This document shows positions 26,515-35,903 of a DNA stretch of 64,000 nt, in pieces (the stretch's first letter is position 1; each line of letters begins with the position of its first letter). Source of the DNA: JAKAXS01 sp041940525 (GTDB taxonomy: Bacteria > Pseudomonadota > Alphaproteobacteria > Rhizobiales > Hyphomicrobiaceae); the NCBI GenBank assembly GCA_041940525.1, contig JBGTSB010000003.1:1-64000 (forward strand), given 5' to 3'. Both the position numbers and the translations under genes were made by a program. Under the pieces are notes generated by a model. It was not told the origin of the DNA. It saw only the letters and a program-made list of their open reading frames with translations, and ran no database searches.

Positions 26515-26633
26515 CTGAACGTCAGGGTAGAAATGTGAGGAAAAAGAACGCGAAATCAATTAGATAGAATGTGAGTCAATATTTAATACTTGCACCCTAT
26601 TATGGCCCACGGCGCAAAAGGGCTTTTTGGGGC

Positions 26634-28865
26634 ATGGTCACGTCTGACTTTTATGAGCAGCTAAGAAAGAGCTTAAGGGGTTGGTTCCTCAAGTGGAACC
26701 CAGCCACGCGGCTGGCTGGTGCATGCGTCCTAGCGGTTCTTGTAACCGCGTTGTTTCTAACCGCGACGGTGATCTGGTCCGCGTACAAAATCGATAATCG
26801 CGAGGTCAAACGGCAGGCCAGTATGGTCTACCACACGATCCAAGCCTACACGAAAAAGCTGGCTTACGATCAGCAAAGCGTCGTCATTTGGGATGATGCG
26901 ATCGAGAACATCAAAACCGAATTCAATCGTGACTGGATAGAAAACAACATCGGCTCGTGGATGCCGGAGTATTTCCAGCACGACCGGACGTATCTCATCA
27001 GGGCCGACGGCGCTGTCCTCTACGCCAACTTCAACGGTCAAACGCAGCAGTCAATCGATCTGCCGCAAAAGATTAAGCAGCTGAGCGTCGAACTACGCAG
27101 GAAGATCGCGGCCGGCGCGCTCAAGTCATATGAGGCCGGTAAAGGCGCGTTTCCCACGCGGATCGCCTGCGCCATGCTGGACGGACAGCCCGCGATCATA
27201 AGCATCGCGCCGATTATCTCAGACACCGGCAAATCGCAACCAGCTGGCTCGGAAGCTATGATGGCCAGCGTGCGGTTCTTCGATGCCAAGCTGGTCAAGA
27301 CGCTGGCGGAAAGCCATAAGCTGAAAAACGCCCGCACAATGGCATCCCCCGATGTCGGCCCCGATGAAGCGTTCGTGCCAATCATGGACGACAAGGGCCG
27401 CGTGATGACCTACCTCGCGTGGCTGCCTACGCATCCGGGCTACCACTTGATGTCAGAAATTATGGCTGTTTGGCTTGTCGGCCTGCTGGCGATTGGCATG
27501 GTCGTAACATTTCTGGCGCGCGCAATTCGTGAGGCCTATTTGCGCTTGGCGGAAAGCGAAGCGAAGGCGCAGCACGCGGCTTTGCATGATGTCATGACAG
27601 GACTGCCGAACCGCCAGTACTTCAACGAGCGCTTAGCCGGATCGCTGAAGAAGGCAAAACAGCCCGTATCGTTGCTGCTCTTGGATCTTGACCGGTTCAA
27701 GCAGGTCAACGACACCATGGGCCACCGCGCGGGCGACGAACTCATTTGTGAACTGGCTGCGCGGTTGAAGAGTTTGCTCCGCCCGGAAGACTTTCTGGCG
27801 CGTGTCGGCGGTGATGAATTCGTGGTGATTGCAGAAGGCGACGACAGTCAGGGTGAAATCGACGCACTATCCAGTGCCATATCACTGGCCGCGAACAAGC
27901 CCTTCACAATTCAACAGCGGCGCACATCGATCGGCATCAGCATTGGCATCGCAACTTCGACGAGCGCGCATGGCGACCTAGTTCAAATCACCCGCCAGGC
28001 TGACCTTGCGCTCTATCGGGCAAAAAATGCAGGCCGCAATCGCATACAGTTCTTTACTGATGAGATGGGCGACAGCTTGCGCGACCGTCACGTGTTGGAG
28101 GCGGAACTGCGTACCGCCCTGGAGACGGGCTCGCAGCTCGAAGTCTATTATCAGCCGGTTTACTGCGCCCGCACGATGCGCGCGGAAGGCGTCGAAGCGC
28201 TTGTGAGATGGAATCATCCAAGACTTGGCCAGGTCGCGCCGCTGGATTTCATCACGATCGCCGAAGAAAGCGGTCTAATCGACAAGCTTGGATATCACGT
28301 TCTTCGCACCGCCTGCCACGAGTCGCGCGGTTGGAACATAAATACAGTGGCGGTCAATGTCTCTCCGCTTCAGATATTGAAGGCGGACTTTGTCGACAAT
28401 GTCCTGTCGATCCTCGAAAGCGCCAAGATGCACCCGAGCCAGCTAGAACTCGAGATCACTGAAGGAACTCTGTTGGATCAGTCTGGCTTTGCCGAAGCGA
28501 TGCTGAAACGCCTGCGCGACGAAGGTGTAAAGATTGCTCTCGATGACTTCGGAACCGGCTATTCGTCGTTGAGCTACCTCGTGACCCACAAGGTGGATCG
28601 CGTGAAGATTGATCGCTCCTTCGTCCAGAAGATGGGCCGCGGCTCGCACGCTGATCCTGTCGTGCTCTCAATCGTGACTATGGCGCACTCAGTCGGTCTA
28701 CAGGTGACGGCCGAGGGGGTCGAAACAGAAGAGCAGAAGAGCTTGCTCAAGATGATTGGATGCGACGTGCTGCAAGGCTATCACTTCTCGCGTCCCATCC
28801 CAGCCGAGCAAGCGGAGCTTTTGCTGAGAACGGAAGCGGCCGGGATCACTGCTCAACCGGCCTAA
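26634..28865 (+). CDS. membrane CHASE4-GGDEF-EAL cyclic-di-GMP enzyme
   Basis: 743 residues from ATG 26634; an earlier GTG at 26571 has no obvious ribosome site. Membrane helix at ~30-55, CHASE4-like periplasmic sensor with VVIWDDAIENI and a second helix (~285-310). GGDEF domain: RVGGDEF with an RPED inhibitory site five residues before it, so a diguanylate cyclase with product inhibition is expected. EAL domain: GVEALVRWNHP, VNVSPLQ, LELEITEG, DDFGTGYSS, KIDRSFV, AEGVET; all metal and general-base residues visible, so phosphodiesterase activity is also likely. Controls c-di-GMP in response to an extracytoplasmic cue. Confidence 0.93.
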   Translation: MVTSDFYEQLRKSLRGWFLKWNPATRLAGACVLAVLVTALFLTATVIWSAYKIDNREVKRQASMVYHTIQAYTKKLAYDQQSVVIWDDAIENIKTEFNRDWIENNIGSWMPEYFQHDRTYLIRADGAVLYANFNGQTQQSIDLPQKIKQLSVELRRKIAAGALKSYEAGKGAFPTRIACAMLDGQPAIISIAPIISDTGKSQPAGSEAMMASVRFFDAKLVKTLAESHKLKNARTMASPDVGPDEAFVPIMDDKGRVMTYLAWLPTHPGYHLMSEIMAVWLVGLLAIGMVVTFLARAIREAYLRLAESEAKAQHAALHDVMTGLPNRQYFNERLAGSLKKAKQPVSLLLLDLDRFKQVNDTMGHRAGDELICELAARLKSLLRPEDFLARVGGDEFVVIAEGDDSQGEIDALSSAISLAANKPFTIQQRRTSIGISIGIATSTSAHGDLVQITRQADLALYRAKNAGRNRIQFFTDEMGDSLRDRHVLEAELRTALETGSQLEVYYQPVYCARTMRAEGVEALVRWNHPRLGQVAPLDFITIAEESGLIDKLGYHVLRTACHESRGWNINTVAVNVSPLQILKADFVDNVLSILESAKMHPSQLELEITEGTLLDQSGFAEAMLKRLRDEGVKIALDDFGTGYSSLSYLVTHKVDRVKIDRSFVQKMGRGSHADPVVLSIVTMAHSVGLQVTAEGVETEEQKSLLKMIGCDVLQGYHFSRPIPAEQAELLLRTEAAGITAQPA

Positions 28866-28874
28866 CTTTCTCCG

Positions 28875-29156
28875 TCAACCGTGATGACGATGGCAGCGGC
28901 GCAACCAGATGCGGCAGCCACCGCGATAGCCACGGCAATCACGAACGTAGTGGCAGTGACGGCCACGGCGGTAACGCTTCCAGCGGCTATATCCACGGCG
29001 GCGCCAACCAGCCGTCTCGGCTAGCATCTTAGAAGCTTCAGGCTTTACTGCGTGACTTCCAGCTGCGCCCATCGGCATGGCCTGAGCGTTACCGGCGGCG
29101 AGTGCGGCAGACATCAGCACCGCGGCGGCCAAGCCGGTTTTGAACTTAAATCCCAT
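28875..29156 (-). CDS. small secreted basic Cys/His/Arg-rich protein
   Basis: 93 residues. Clear signal peptide (GLAAAVLMSAALAAGNAQA). The mature peptide ends in an Arg/Cys/His-rich segment (RRGRHCHYVRDCRGYRGGCRIW) with four cysteines. Similar GCG/CRPN-type small proteins occur in Rhizobiales; function unknown. Convergent with the GGDEF-EAL gene, with a 9-base gap. Confidence 0.65.
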   Translation of the reverse strand: MGFKFKTGLAAAVLMSAALAAGNAQAMPMGAAGSHAVKPEASKMLAETAGWRRRGYSRWKRYRRGRHCHYVRDCRGYRGGCRIWLRRCHRHHG

Positions 29157-29185
29157 CGCGTTTCTCCCTTTAAAGAGCCGGGCCC

Positions 29186-30454
29186 TTAGTCCGCCACAGG
29201 ATCAAAGCCCAACGTGTCTCCAACGGCCTTAACACGAATAGCCCCAATCTTGTTACGTGATTTGCGCAGGATCTCAAAGCGATAGCCATAAAAGGTAAAC
29301 ACCTGTCCCGGCTCTGGGATGCTCTGGGCCTCGTGTATTACCAACCCCGCAATCGTGGTCGCCGTCTCTTCCGGCAGATCCCAGGACATATGCCGGTTCA
29401 CGTCGCGCACCGGCACCGTACCGTCGACGTTTACGGTTCCATCCGCCTGATGTCGGATCTGAGCGTCGTGTGTGTCGTGCTCATCAGCGATCTGGCCGAC
29501 AATTTCCTCGAGGATGTCCTCCAGCGTGATCAGGCCTTGGACCTCGCCATACTCGTCCACGACAAGCGCCATCTGCGCCTTGAGCTTGAGGAAGGCGTTA
29601 AGCTGATGCTTGAGGCTGGTCGTATCAGGCACGAACCATGGCGGTGCCGCGAAGCTCATAATGTCGAGCTTGCTCACATCCCAACCGGTCTTGCCAAGCG
29701 CGATGAGGATGTCCTTCGTGTGAACGACGCCGACGATGTTCTCTTGCTTGTCCTGCCACAGCGGGATGCGGGTAAACGGCGACCGCAAAATGTCATCCAA
29801 AATTGATTGCGGGCTATCGCCGGCGTTGATCGTTTCCATCTTTGTGCGATGGATCATCAAGTCGGCGACATGCAGCTCGCTCAAGTCTAGCTGCGTGCTC
29901 GGTGGCGGCTTGCGGCTTTCTTCCGCACCGGGCCGCTCCTGCGAGACCGTGCTGCCTCCGTTGCGGCCATCATCATGGATAGCGGCTGCGCTAGGCTGTC
30001 CAAACCCAATCCGGCAGGCTGACGCGACAAGCTCAGAAATCGGGGCCAGTACGGCGACGGCGGGTCGTAGGACCGGCGCACTCCAAAGCGTTACGGTCTC
30101 GGGAAAGGCTTGCCCGGCGGACTTCGGTAACAGCGTTGCGAACACCGCGATCGCCAGAACCATAACGACGCCGGCATAGACTGGTCCGGTTTCGCCAGCC
30201 GTCCGGAACGCGAACCAGGAGGCCAGCACGATTGCAAGAACAGTGGCCAATGTCTGCCCGAGGAAGACGGCGTTGGATGTTCGCTCTGGATTAGCCAAAA
30301 GGCGCAGCGCGTCGGCCGAACCCGTCGCACCCTTGCCGCGCGCAGCTTGCACCTGAGCAGGATCCACAGTCTTGAGCGCGGCATCGGCTGCGTTGAAGAA
30401 TGCCGTGATCGCAATCAGGACGATGATTGCAACGGGCAAAAGTTCGAGCGACAT
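29186..30454 (-). CDS. CNNM/HlyC-CorC family membrane protein (DUF21-CBS-CorC_HlyC)
   Basis: 422 residues. DUF21 membrane domain (~1-145, several helices starting LLPVAIIVLIAITAFFNAADAAL). A CBS pair follows (~195-320; VADLMIHRTKMETI, FTRIPLWQDKQENIVGVVHTKDIL, VVDEYGEVQGLITLEDILEEIVG). C-terminal CorC_HlyC domain (GTVPVRDVNRHMSW, TIAGLVIHEAQSIPEPG). Family members take part in Mg2+/Co2+ efflux and adenosine-nucleotide sensing. It sits just downstream of the symporter gene (15-base gap), probably co-transcribed. Confidence 0.92.
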   Translation of the reverse strand: MSLELLPVAIIVLIAITAFFNAADAALKTVDPAQVQAARGKGATGSADALRLLANPERTSNAVFLGQTLATVLAIVLASWFAFRTAGETGPVYAGVVMVLAIAVFATLLPKSAGQAFPETVTLWSAPVLRPAVAVLAPISELVASACRIGFGQPSAAAIHDDGRNGGSTVSQERPGAEESRKPPPSTQLDLSELHVADLMIHRTKMETINAGDSPQSILDDILRSPFTRIPLWQDKQENIVGVVHTKDILIALGKTGWDVSKLDIMSFAAPPWFVPDTTSLKHQLNAFLKLKAQMALVVDEYGEVQGLITLEDILEEIVGQIADEHDTHDAQIRHQADGTVNVDGTVPVRDVNRHMSWDLPEETATTIAGLVIHEAQSIPEPGQVFTFYGYRFEILRKSRNKIGAIRVKAVGDTLGFDPVAD

Positions 30455-30469
30455 GACTGAGCAAGTTTC

Positions 30470-32539
30470 CTATTGAGCGTCCGCGCGGCTGCCGTCGCTA
30501 GAGCCGTTATCGGCTGGCTGAGTGTTGCCTGCCGAAGTCCGTGAAACGGCGCTGACTAGCATGATCAGGATAAGCCCAACAGGCAACCCGAATATGGCGG
30601 CCCAAAGCCGGTGAATACCGAACCAGTTCGCCGCACCCGGCGTGGAATTGACGCCCTGAGCGTAGTCGAAAACGGCTTTCTCCGCAGCCGCCAATTGCTC
30701 CGGCCCGGCCGACTGCACGTCCTGGCGGAGGAACTCTATTTCCTCGTGTCCCAAAGGCCCACCGTCGGACAGCGCGCCCGTCAGATCGTAAAACGTGACC
30801 GGGGCATACTGCGTGCCAGCCAGATAGACCAGCGTAACCACCAAACCTCCAGCCATGCCGGCAACGGCGCCCGCTCGCGTCACCCACGGCCAGCGCACCG
30901 CCGTCAACATCACCGGGAACAGTCCCGCAGCCGCGATCGCGAAAGCAAGGGCCGCAAGGGTCATGGGCTCGGCATCGCAAGCCACCGCCGCGGCGGCCGC
31001 GGCAATAGCGAGAATTGGTCCGCATAGCCGCGCCCAAATTCCTACCCGGCCATCGCTCGGCTCCGCAGGGCAACGGCTGATGCAACACCCCAGCGTCTCG
31101 GCGGCGCGCCCGCCGGCCCATGCGGTGGCAAGTGCTGTGGCAAGCGCGGCAAGAATACCGCCAAGGGCGAAGATGGTCTGCCAATGCTTCGGCAACCCGC
31201 CCAACGCCAAGCCAAGAGAAGCCACGTTATGCGGTGCGACCGTGATTGAACTTTCGGTGACCTTGCCGCTCTCGTCGCCCTTGGCCGAAGCGGCGGCAGG
31301 AAGGATCCGCGTGCGCCAGGCCTGTCCAGCCAGCTGCATCGTATCGCAACCGCCTGCTTGCGCTGCCGACGTCACGGCTTGCCGCACACCATCCGGTTGC
31401 TCCGCCCATTCCAAAGCCGAAACTTTGTTGTGCAGCCGCAGCCAACGGTCAGCGTTCTCAATTTCTCTGCCACCTTTCAGCGCCGCGTTCACATCGTAAC
31501 ACAAGCGCGCCGAGACCCCATGAACACGAACGCCGCCTGCGTCGAAAGAGGACGGCATATCTGCCAGAGAGAGAGACTTGGAGAGCTGCTCATAAAGCGA
31601 AACTTTAGTCAGTGCCGCGTACGCGGGAACACCGGCCAAGACGACGATGGAGACTAGAACAGCCCATGCTGTTGCCATACTGGCATGCCGCGCTCCGCGC
31701 GCAGTGAACGTCTGTACGACAAGGTGAGGCAGAACCGCTGTGCCTGCCGCCAGACAAACGATCATCGCCACCATATTCGCCGGATCGGTCTGTAGGAACG
31801 GCCGCGTGTGCGGACGCAGTGTGATCGCGTTTGCGAGTTGGTCCGTGATGAGCTTCACCTCAAGCTCGCGGATGTCGGCAAGCGCTTGCCCGTAAAGAAG
31901 GTGGCCGAACGGCAAGCCATACCGGTCCAGACTCATCGCTGAAAGCGGCAGCACGTGCGCGGCGAGAATGCCGACAACAAGCGTGGCGCAGAGCCACGTC
32001 ACAGCGCGCAGTCCGCCGGCGGCTAACACGAGACCAACCAACACAGCCGCGACCCCGGCAGCCATTGCAAACGGAACCGCGAAACCGGACTGGGCGAAGT
32101 TGCCGAGCATAGTCAGCTGCGCCACGAGCAGGAGGGCACAAATCACTAAAACGATGAAAGCACTGAGAAGCCGGACCGCTCTGCTGCCACCGAACCGCGC
32201 CGACAGGTAGCGGGGAATCGACCCACCAGTGTTAGCGCCATCAAACCCGGGTGCGATCAAGACACCGAGCAGCACGAGCCCAGCCGTCAACCCGATGAGC
32301 CAAGCCAAAGCATCGCTGCCTGTATAGAAAATCGCGCCTGTCAGCTCGGCGAACGGAGCCGCCGACAAGAACGCGCCTGCCAGCGCAAGGCCAGCAAACA
32401 CAGCAGGGACTTGCGCGCCTGCGAAATCGTATCGCTCTTGCAGGCGCGTGAAGGCTGCCAACCCAACCAGCAAAAACAATACCGCGGTGATCAAAAGCAA
32501 AAGCAGTGTAGGAGAAACGGAGGACAAACTTTCCATCAT
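30470..32539 (-). CDS. sodium:solute symporter family protein (large subunit)
   Basis: 689 residues with about 13 hydrophobic helices (LLLLLITAVLFLLVGLAAF, FAGLALAGAFLSAAPFAELTGAIFY, FGGSRAVRLLSAFIVL and others). The SSS signature is weak but the FAGLALAGAFLSAA and GGSIPRYLSARFGG patterns match symporters that pair with a small DUF4212 subunit. A soluble insertion (~330-430) with a Cys pair separates helices. It follows the small-subunit gene by one base, so a two-gene transporter is likely. Substrate unknown, perhaps a short carboxylate. Confidence 0.8.
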   Translation of the reverse strand: MMESLSSVSPTLLLLLITAVLFLLVGLAAFTRLQERYDFAGAQVPAVFAGLALAGAFLSAAPFAELTGAIFYTGSDALAWLIGLTAGLVLLGVLIAPGFDGANTGGSIPRYLSARFGGSRAVRLLSAFIVLVICALLLVAQLTMLGNFAQSGFAVPFAMAAGVAAVLVGLVLAAGGLRAVTWLCATLVVGILAAHVLPLSAMSLDRYGLPFGHLLYGQALADIRELEVKLITDQLANAITLRPHTRPFLQTDPANMVAMIVCLAAGTAVLPHLVVQTFTARGARHASMATAWAVLVSIVVLAGVPAYAALTKVSLYEQLSKSLSLADMPSSFDAGGVRVHGVSARLCYDVNAALKGGREIENADRWLRLHNKVSALEWAEQPDGVRQAVTSAAQAGGCDTMQLAGQAWRTRILPAAASAKGDESGKVTESSITVAPHNVASLGLALGGLPKHWQTIFALGGILAALATALATAWAGGRAAETLGCCISRCPAEPSDGRVGIWARLCGPILAIAAAAAAVACDAEPMTLAALAFAIAAAGLFPVMLTAVRWPWVTRAGAVAGMAGGLVVTLVYLAGTQYAPVTFYDLTGALSDGGPLGHEEIEFLRQDVQSAGPEQLAAAEKAVFDYAQGVNSTPGAANWFGIHRLWAAIFGLPVGLILIMLVSAVSRTSAGNTQPADNGSSDGSRADAQ

Positions 32540-32540
32540 G

Positions 32541-33023
32541 TCAGTCCTTGCCCTTCATGCGGGCCTGCCATCCGGCGAACAGGAAAATCAGCACGGCAAA
32601 GACGATGAGAATGCCTTGACCAGCAAGGTAGTGCCCCAAGGGAAAGCCAGCCGCGGCGACGAGGTTCAGCGGATCAATCAGAAACGGCGTTAGCAGGCCG
32701 AACAGCATCACCAAGCAGCTGATCGTCCAAGCCAGCCGCGAAAGGCGTAGCCCAGCTTGGCCGGCCTCGGTTCGCTTCAAGGCAATCCGGTAAGCGCCGC
32801 GAAGGATCAACATGGCGCCGGCGGCTGCCATCACTGCCAGAAACAATGCGCCAACAGGAAATGGGATGATGCCGTCCAAAAGTCCGGAGGCGGTCAAGGC
32901 CACGGCCAAGATGATCAGAGTGCCAAGGCCAATCTCGATCATTTGGAAGCGATGACCCCGGCTGGTTGGCCACAGGACGGACCTTGCCCTTGCCCTGGGC
33001 ACGAGGCGATGCGGATTAAGCAT
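32541..33023 (-). CDS. DUF4212-like small subunit of sodium/solute symporter
   Basis: About 160 residues if started at ATG 33023; ATG 32942 and a longer frame to 33116 are alternatives. Four or so membrane helices; the C-terminal FPLGHYLAGQGILIVFAVLIFLFA matches the DUF4212 end that accompanies SSS transporters. Gene order small subunit, then large subunit with a one-base gap supports the assignment. Longer than usual small subunits (about 80-110 residues). Confidence 0.65.
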   Translation of the reverse strand: MLNPHRLVPRARARSVLWPTSRGHRFQMIEIGLGTLIILAVALTASGLLDGIIPFPVGALFLAVMAAAGAMLILRGAYRIALKRTEAGQAGLRLSRLAWTISCLVMLFGLLTPFLIDPLNLVAAAGFPLGHYLAGQGILIVFAVLIFLFAGWQARMKGKD

Positions 33024-33169
33024 CGCCCCGGCTTCTTCCCTAGACTTGGACCGTTCTTTGGGGCCTGACGAGCAGGCCCGTACATCAGGTGATCCTGCCT
33101 GTGCACGCGGCGACAATGTGAGGTGAAGTGCCGCATGTCAAGACGCTGACAGCGCTGACGAATGAGAAA

Positions 33170-33814
33170 TCACGACGTGGCCAGCCTACATTCCTCGTCG
33201 GCGGGCAGCGGATCGCATTTGGTCGATTGAACGCAGGACTTCATGGCTTCCCGCGTTTCACTGGAATAGACGCCGGAGATCGTTCCGCTGTAGAGCCCGA
33301 AATTAGCCAGCCCGCATTGATAGAGCCTCACTATTCTTTCCCCACCGTAGCGGACGGCCCGCTCGTAATCGGCTAATGCACGGCTTGGCCGGCCCAACGT
33401 CTGATGGATATGAGCCCGCGTATCGTGCGCATGGGCACTGCTGGGCTGCAACTTCAAGGACCGTTCAACGTCCCTCATGCCCCGCTCGGCTTGGCCCGTC
33501 TTATAATAAGCCCAGGCACGATTGTTCAAAGCAATCGCCGAGTTCGGATCAAGCGCGATGGCCTGGTCATAGTCCGGCAAGGCGCGGTCATACTTTGATT
33601 GCAGAGAATATGCGAGCGCGCGCATGGCGTAGGCCAAGCTTTTTTCAGCTTTGGTAAGGCCTGGGATTTTCAAGAAATCAGTACAGCCAGTAATGCGGCG
33701 GTGATTGTCCTGGCTAAAGCAATCCGCGATGGTGTCGCTGCGCGCCGCCCCGCCACACACGAGCGCCGTGACAACGAGCAACACTCCAATCAACTTTGGC
33801 CGGGCATTCCACAC
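33170..33814 (-). CDS. secreted TPR protein with peptidoglycan-binding-like C-terminus
   Basis: 214 residues. Signal peptide VLLVVTALVCGGAARSD. Three TPR-like repeats (ALPDYDQAIALDPNSAIALNNRAWAYYKTGQ and neighbours, ~60-150). The C-terminal QCGLANFGLYSGTISGVYSSETREAM resembles a PG_binding_1 helix bundle. Periplasmic scaffold of unknown partners. Lies between the symporter operon and divergent coaBC. Confidence 0.75.
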   Translation of the reverse strand: MWNARPKLIGVLLVVTALVCGGAARSDTIADCFSQDNHRRITGCTDFLKIPGLTKAEKSLAYAMRALAYSLQSKYDRALPDYDQAIALDPNSAIALNNRAWAYYKTGQAERGMRDVERSLKLQPSSAHAHDTRAHIHQTLGRPSRALADYERAVRYGGERIVRLYQCGLANFGLYSGTISGVYSSETREAMKSCVQSTKCDPLPADEECRLATS

Positions 33815-33977
33815 GTTAGACCGGACCTTCTGAACGGTTCATGGCTCGGAAAAATTAACGCTTATCAGCGCTGAAAGATACGGTGATGGTTAAATGCGGC
33901 GACAAGGCGTTCTATTTCCTGCATTCCACCTCTACTATGACTAGTCAGGATCTGCTGGAAAGCGAAGGCTTATACCT

Positions 33978-35216
33978 TTGAAAAATCGCATCCTTCTCAT
34001 CATTGGGGGCGGCATCGCCGCTTACAAGTGCCTCGACCTGATCCGCCGCCTGCGCGAGCGTTCGATCGGCGTGCGCACTGTTCTGACCGCCGCGGCCGGG
34101 CAGTTCGTCACGCCATTGTCCGTCGGCGCGTTGTCGAACGATCGCGTCTTCAGCAATTTGTTTGATCTGAACGATGAGCGCGAGATCGGCCACATCCGCT
34201 TGAGCCGTGAAGCCGACCTCATTGTCATCGCTCCCGCGACGGCCGACTTGCTCGCCAAAATGGCAGGCGGCCACGCCAACGATCTGGCGACGAGTGTGCT
34301 GCTGGCAACCGACAAACCTGTGCTGGCCGCCCCGGCAATGAATCCGCGCATGTGGCACCACCCCGCCACGCAGCGCAACGTCGCTCAGCTGAAGCAGGAC
34401 GGCGTATCCTTTATCGGGCCAGCCAGCGGAGAAATGGCCGAAAGCAACGAAGCCGGCATGGGCAGGCTGGCCGAAGTGGCAGACCTCGTTGATGCCATCG
34501 AACAGCAATTGGCTTCAGACAAAGGTAAGTCGTCATCGACGGGAGGTGCCTTGGAAGGCCGCCACGTCCTTATCACCAGCGGCCCAACGCATGAGCCGAT
34601 TGATCCCGTGCGCTATATCGCCAACCGCTCGTCTGGCAAGCAGGGGCATGCGATCGCCGCAGCCGCCGCACAAGCTGGCGCACGCGTTACGCTGGTCTCA
34701 GGCCCTGTTGCCTTGCCAGACCCAAAAGGCGTCGCCGTACTTCACGTAGAGACAGCGGCGCAGATGCTAGACGCCGTACGCGAAAGCCTTCCCGCCGACG
34801 TCGCCATCTTCACCGCCGCCGTTGCCGACTGGCGTGCCGCAGCCTCTTCTCCGTCCAAGATCAAGAAGGGGCGGGCGAAGACGCCGTCTAGCCTCGAGCT
34901 GGTCGAGAACGAAGACATCCTTAGAACGGTCGCGTCCGCGCGCCGTAAGCGCCCGGGCCTTGTCATTGGCTTTGCGGCCGAAACGGACGACGTGGTCAAC
35001 TACGCGCGCAAGAAGCGTAAGGACAAAGGCGCCGACTGGATCGTTGCCAACGACGTGTCACCGTCGACGGGCATTATGGGTGGTGATCGTAATCGTGTTC
35101 ATCTGCTGACGGGCTCCGGCATGGAAGAATGGCCGGAGATGTCCAAGGACGCAGTCGCCCAGCGGCTGATTGAACGCGCCGCCGGCCATATTAATCGCGA
35201 GCAGGTCAAGCCGTGA
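33978..35216 (+). CDS. coaBC: phosphopantothenoylcysteine synthetase/decarboxylase
   Basis: 412 residues. CoaC flavoprotein half: LIIGGGIAAYKCLDLIRRL, APATADLLAKMAGGHANDL, catalytic-type PAMNPRMWHHPATQRN. CoaB half: HVLITSGPTHEPIDPVRYIANRSSGKQGHAIA, AAVADWRA, the NDVS motif and GFAAET. Converts 4'-phosphopantothenate to 4'-phosphopantetheine in CoA synthesis. The frame starts with TTG at 33978, an uncommon start, with a purine-rich GAAAGCGAAGG just before. Overlaps dut by four bases. Confidence 0.95.
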   Translation: MKNRILLIIGGGIAAYKCLDLIRRLRERSIGVRTVLTAAAGQFVTPLSVGALSNDRVFSNLFDLNDEREIGHIRLSREADLIVIAPATADLLAKMAGGHANDLATSVLLATDKPVLAAPAMNPRMWHHPATQRNVAQLKQDGVSFIGPASGEMAESNEAGMGRLAEVADLVDAIEQQLASDKGKSSSTGGALEGRHVLITSGPTHEPIDPVRYIANRSSGKQGHAIAAAAAQAGARVTLVSGPVALPDPKGVAVLHVETAAQMLDAVRESLPADVAIFTAAVADWRAAASSPSKIKKGRAKTPSSLELVENEDILRTVASARRKRPGLVIGFAAETDDVVNYARKKRKDKGADWIVANDVSPSTGIMGGDRNRVHLLTGSGMEEWPEMSKDAVAQRLIERAAGHINREQVKP

Positions 35217-35761
35217 GCAAGAAAACGAAAGTCAAAGTCTCGTACCTGCCGCACGGCGAAGGCCTGCCGCTGCCTGAATATCAAACGCCCGGCGCTGCGG
35301 GGCTCGATCTGCTGGCCGCTATCGGCGGCGACAGGCCCCTCATGGTGCAGCCCGGAGAACGCGTCGCCGTCCCGGCCGGGTTCATGATGGAGCTGTCGGA
35401 AGATTTTGAAGCACAGGTCCGGCCACGCTCTGGCCTGGCGATCAAGCACGGGCTAACGGTCCTCAACGCACCTGGAACGATCGACTCCGATTATCGCGGC
35501 GAGGTGCAGGTGCTGCTGATCAATCTCGGGCAAAGCCCGGCCATGATCCAGCGCGGCGACCGCATTGCACAAATGGTGATTGCGCCGGTGATGCAGGTGA
35601 AGCTGCGCAAGACGGCAAAGCTATCGAAGACCAAGAGGGCCGGCGGCGGCTTGGGTTCAACCGGCAAGAGTTCGCCAGAAAAGAAAAACAAAGATCCAAG
35701 TAAGCAGAAAAAGAAGAACGCCATGCCCAAAAAGCGCGGAAAAAAGACAAAAGCCGCCTGA
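35213..35761 (+). CDS. dut: dUTP diphosphatase with Lys-rich C-terminal extension
   Basis: 182 residues from GTG 35213, which overlaps the coaBC stop (GTGA). dUTPase motifs in order: PGAAGLDLLAAI, PRSGLA, LNAPGTIDSDYRGEV, RGDRIAQMVIAP, and the P-loop-like GGGLGSTG. Hydrolyses dUTP to dUMP. The homotrimer motif 5 is followed by about 35 residues made mainly of Lys, Ser and Pro, not usual in bacterial Dut. Coupled to coaBC as in many proteobacteria. Confidence 0.95.
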   Translation: MSKKTKVKVSYLPHGEGLPLPEYQTPGAAGLDLLAAIGGDRPLMVQPGERVAVPAGFMMELSEDFEAQVRPRSGLAIKHGLTVLNAPGTIDSDYRGEVQVLLINLGQSPAMIQRGDRIAQMVIAPVMQVKLRKTAKLSKTKRAGGGLGSTGKSSPEKKNKDPSKQKKKNAMPKKRGKKTKAA

Positions 35762-35903
35762 AAGCGCTAGTCTGTGACCGAAGCCTAATGCAGTGGCCGC
35801 AGATATACAGGAAACCAGGGCTTGAGAGCCGGCCCGTTTCTTGACAAGACATACGCAGCCAATGCGGCACAATCCCTGAAAGTCTGAAAAGAGGCGCCTT
35901 CCC

